Source: Campylobacterales bacterium
GTDB taxonomy: Bacteria > Campylobacterota > Campylobacteria > Campylobacterales > Hydrogenimonadaceae
DNA length: 38,084 nt
Assembly: GCA_027081015.1 (NCBI GenBank)
Contig: JALWMA010000102.1
Location: 1 to 38,084, forward strand
Direction of reading: 5' to 3'
The notes under the pieces are model-generated. The model was given only the letters and a program-made list of their open reading frames with translations, ran no database searches and was not told the origin of the DNA. Position numbers and translations under genes: made by a program. The number at the start of each line of letters is the position of its first letter. Position 1 is the stretch's first letter. Positions 37,476 to 38,084 of the stretch are shown in pieces.

Positions 37476-37791
37476 CGTTCACCCCCGGTAAGATTTGCTG
37501 ATTGGGCCGATTGCGTGTCGGCATAAACGTCTGTGTATCGACGAAGAATGCGGCCTTTAGTTTTGGTTTCGGTATAGAAGCCGTACATTCACCCTCGATC
37601 ACGACCTGGTCCTCTACATTGCTTTTGATATGCAGCTTGATCGTAACGGTGGATTTTTTACCTTCGACCATGGTCGCTCTGATTGCACGCGCCATCTTTT
37701 TCGCCGCGTCTTCCGATAAAGATCCGGCACCGATGGAGCGAAACGCGTTTAGAAACTGCTCTACTTGGGTAGGCAATACAATGTTTTCCAT
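37465..37791 (-). CDS. Conserved partner of the DUF2303 gene
   Basis: 108 residues; AAAGGA before the ATG. Helical start (VEQFLNAFRSIGAGSLSEDAAKKMARAI) and a beta part (STVTIKLHIKSNVEDQVVIEGECTASIP). The frame is open further upstream but lacks a start codon there. Function unknown. Confidence 0.6.
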   Translation of the reverse strand: MENIVLPTQVEQFLNAFRSIGAGSLSEDAAKKMARAIRATMVEGKKSTVTIKLHIKSNVEDQVVIEGECTASIPKPKLKAAFFVDTQTFMPTRNRPNQQILPGVNDAR

Positions 37792-37957
37792 GTTTGTCCT
37801 TTCTGTTATGGCTAAACGTTCGGTATCGGGTGGTTTTGTTCGCGCTTTCCCGGCTATTGCCGAGTCCGACGTCTCTTTTGCTTCAGTGCTTGCTTGTGTA
37901 TTTCCTTGTCAACCATCTTTTATCGCGATTTTGTCCACCCGATAGGCGAACGCTCTT

Positions 37958-38084
37958 CTCCCTCTCTGGCTCGCTCGGGAGTCTCTTGGCCGGTTGCCTG
38001 CCACCGGCTGGGTTGTAAAAGATCTGAGCGCGACGGCTCAATCAGGAGGCCCGCAGGCCGCCTTATGAGTCGTCTTGTTTTTTC
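37958..38084 (+). repeat. Repeat copy R1, left part, with terminal overlap
   Basis: Matches 1382-1508 and continues, if the molecule is circular, at position 71. The last 70 bases equal 1-70. It includes the CTCCC/GGGAG and GCCGGT/ACCGGC hairpins. The gap 37792-37957 before it holds the upstream region of the minus operon and a possible 20-codon minus-strand frame near 37907; nothing firmer is visible. Confidence 0.9.
38032..38083 (+). terminator. Terminator at the right end
   Basis: Same hairpin and T-run as at 18-69. In a circle it is that very terminator, seen twice because of the 70-base overlap. Confidence 0.75.

Noticed and set aside
1-38084. Mu-like transposable phage
   Set aside because: No MuA/MuB-type transposase; a tyrosine integrase and excisionase are present, and the terminase and portal are of lambda-like families.

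Overview
This window is almost certainly a complete temperate siphovirus genome rather than a slice of chromosome. It carries one full set of head, packaging, tail and lysis genes, a tyrosine integrase with a small excisionase, a CI-like repressor facing a Cro-like gene, and a replication module. The first 70 bases are identical to the last 70, as expected for a circular molecule linearised inside a repeat; closing it would give about 38,014 bp. The host cannot be named from sequence alone. AGA/AGG and ATA codons, and promoters with an extended -10 (TGGTATAAT) but no clear -35, fit a Campylobacterota host of moderate GC; this is inference.

Layout. (1) 37958-2190, through the join: an accessory 'moron' island of small genes separated by near-identical repeats, each carrying a terminator hairpin and a promoter enclosed by an inverted repeat. 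(2) 2222-5038: lysogeny control. A minus-strand operon encodes an S24-type repressor, a HipA-like kinase and a DUF3037 protein. Two pairs of 15-bp operators (core TATGCR-N3-CGYATA, 35 bp centre to centre in both pairs) lie at either end. (3) 5045-8373, plus strand: a leaderless Cro-like gene, a CII-like regulator, a winged-helix protein, a DnaB-N/RepA-like helicase, a second replication-type protein and a zinc ribbon. (4) 8382-18063: tail-completion-like protein, possible cos region, terminase, gpW-like protein, portal, protease/capsid fusion, head-tail joining proteins, tail tube, and tail chaperones with a -1 frameshift on GGGAAAG. (5) 18368-28850: tape measure, tail tip and fibres, cysteine amidase, holin, XhlA-like protein and GH24 lysozyme. 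(6) 28851-30380: attP candidate, integrase and excisionase, minus strand. (7) 30466-37791, mostly minus strand: antirepressor, XRE regulators, paralogous genes each preceded by a tiny leader ORF, a DUF736-type SSB, dNMP kinase, tiny membrane proteins and DUF2303. One plus-strand membrane-protein cassette at 35884-36633 interrupts it.

How it works together. The repressor should shut the early promoter (operator over the -10 of the Cro gene) and also a second site at 2222-2277. It is co-expressed with the HipA-like/DUF3037 pair, which should therefore be made in the lysogen. The antirepressor and the autocleavable repressor give two routes to induction. The accessory genes have their own promoters and terminators, so they can be expressed independently of the lytic programme. 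The most unusual recurring signal is an inverted repeat that flanks a promoter: a transcript started inside carries one arm, while a read-through transcript carries both and would fold. It occurs five times with four unrelated arm sequences. No tRNA, rRNA, CRISPR array or transposase was seen.
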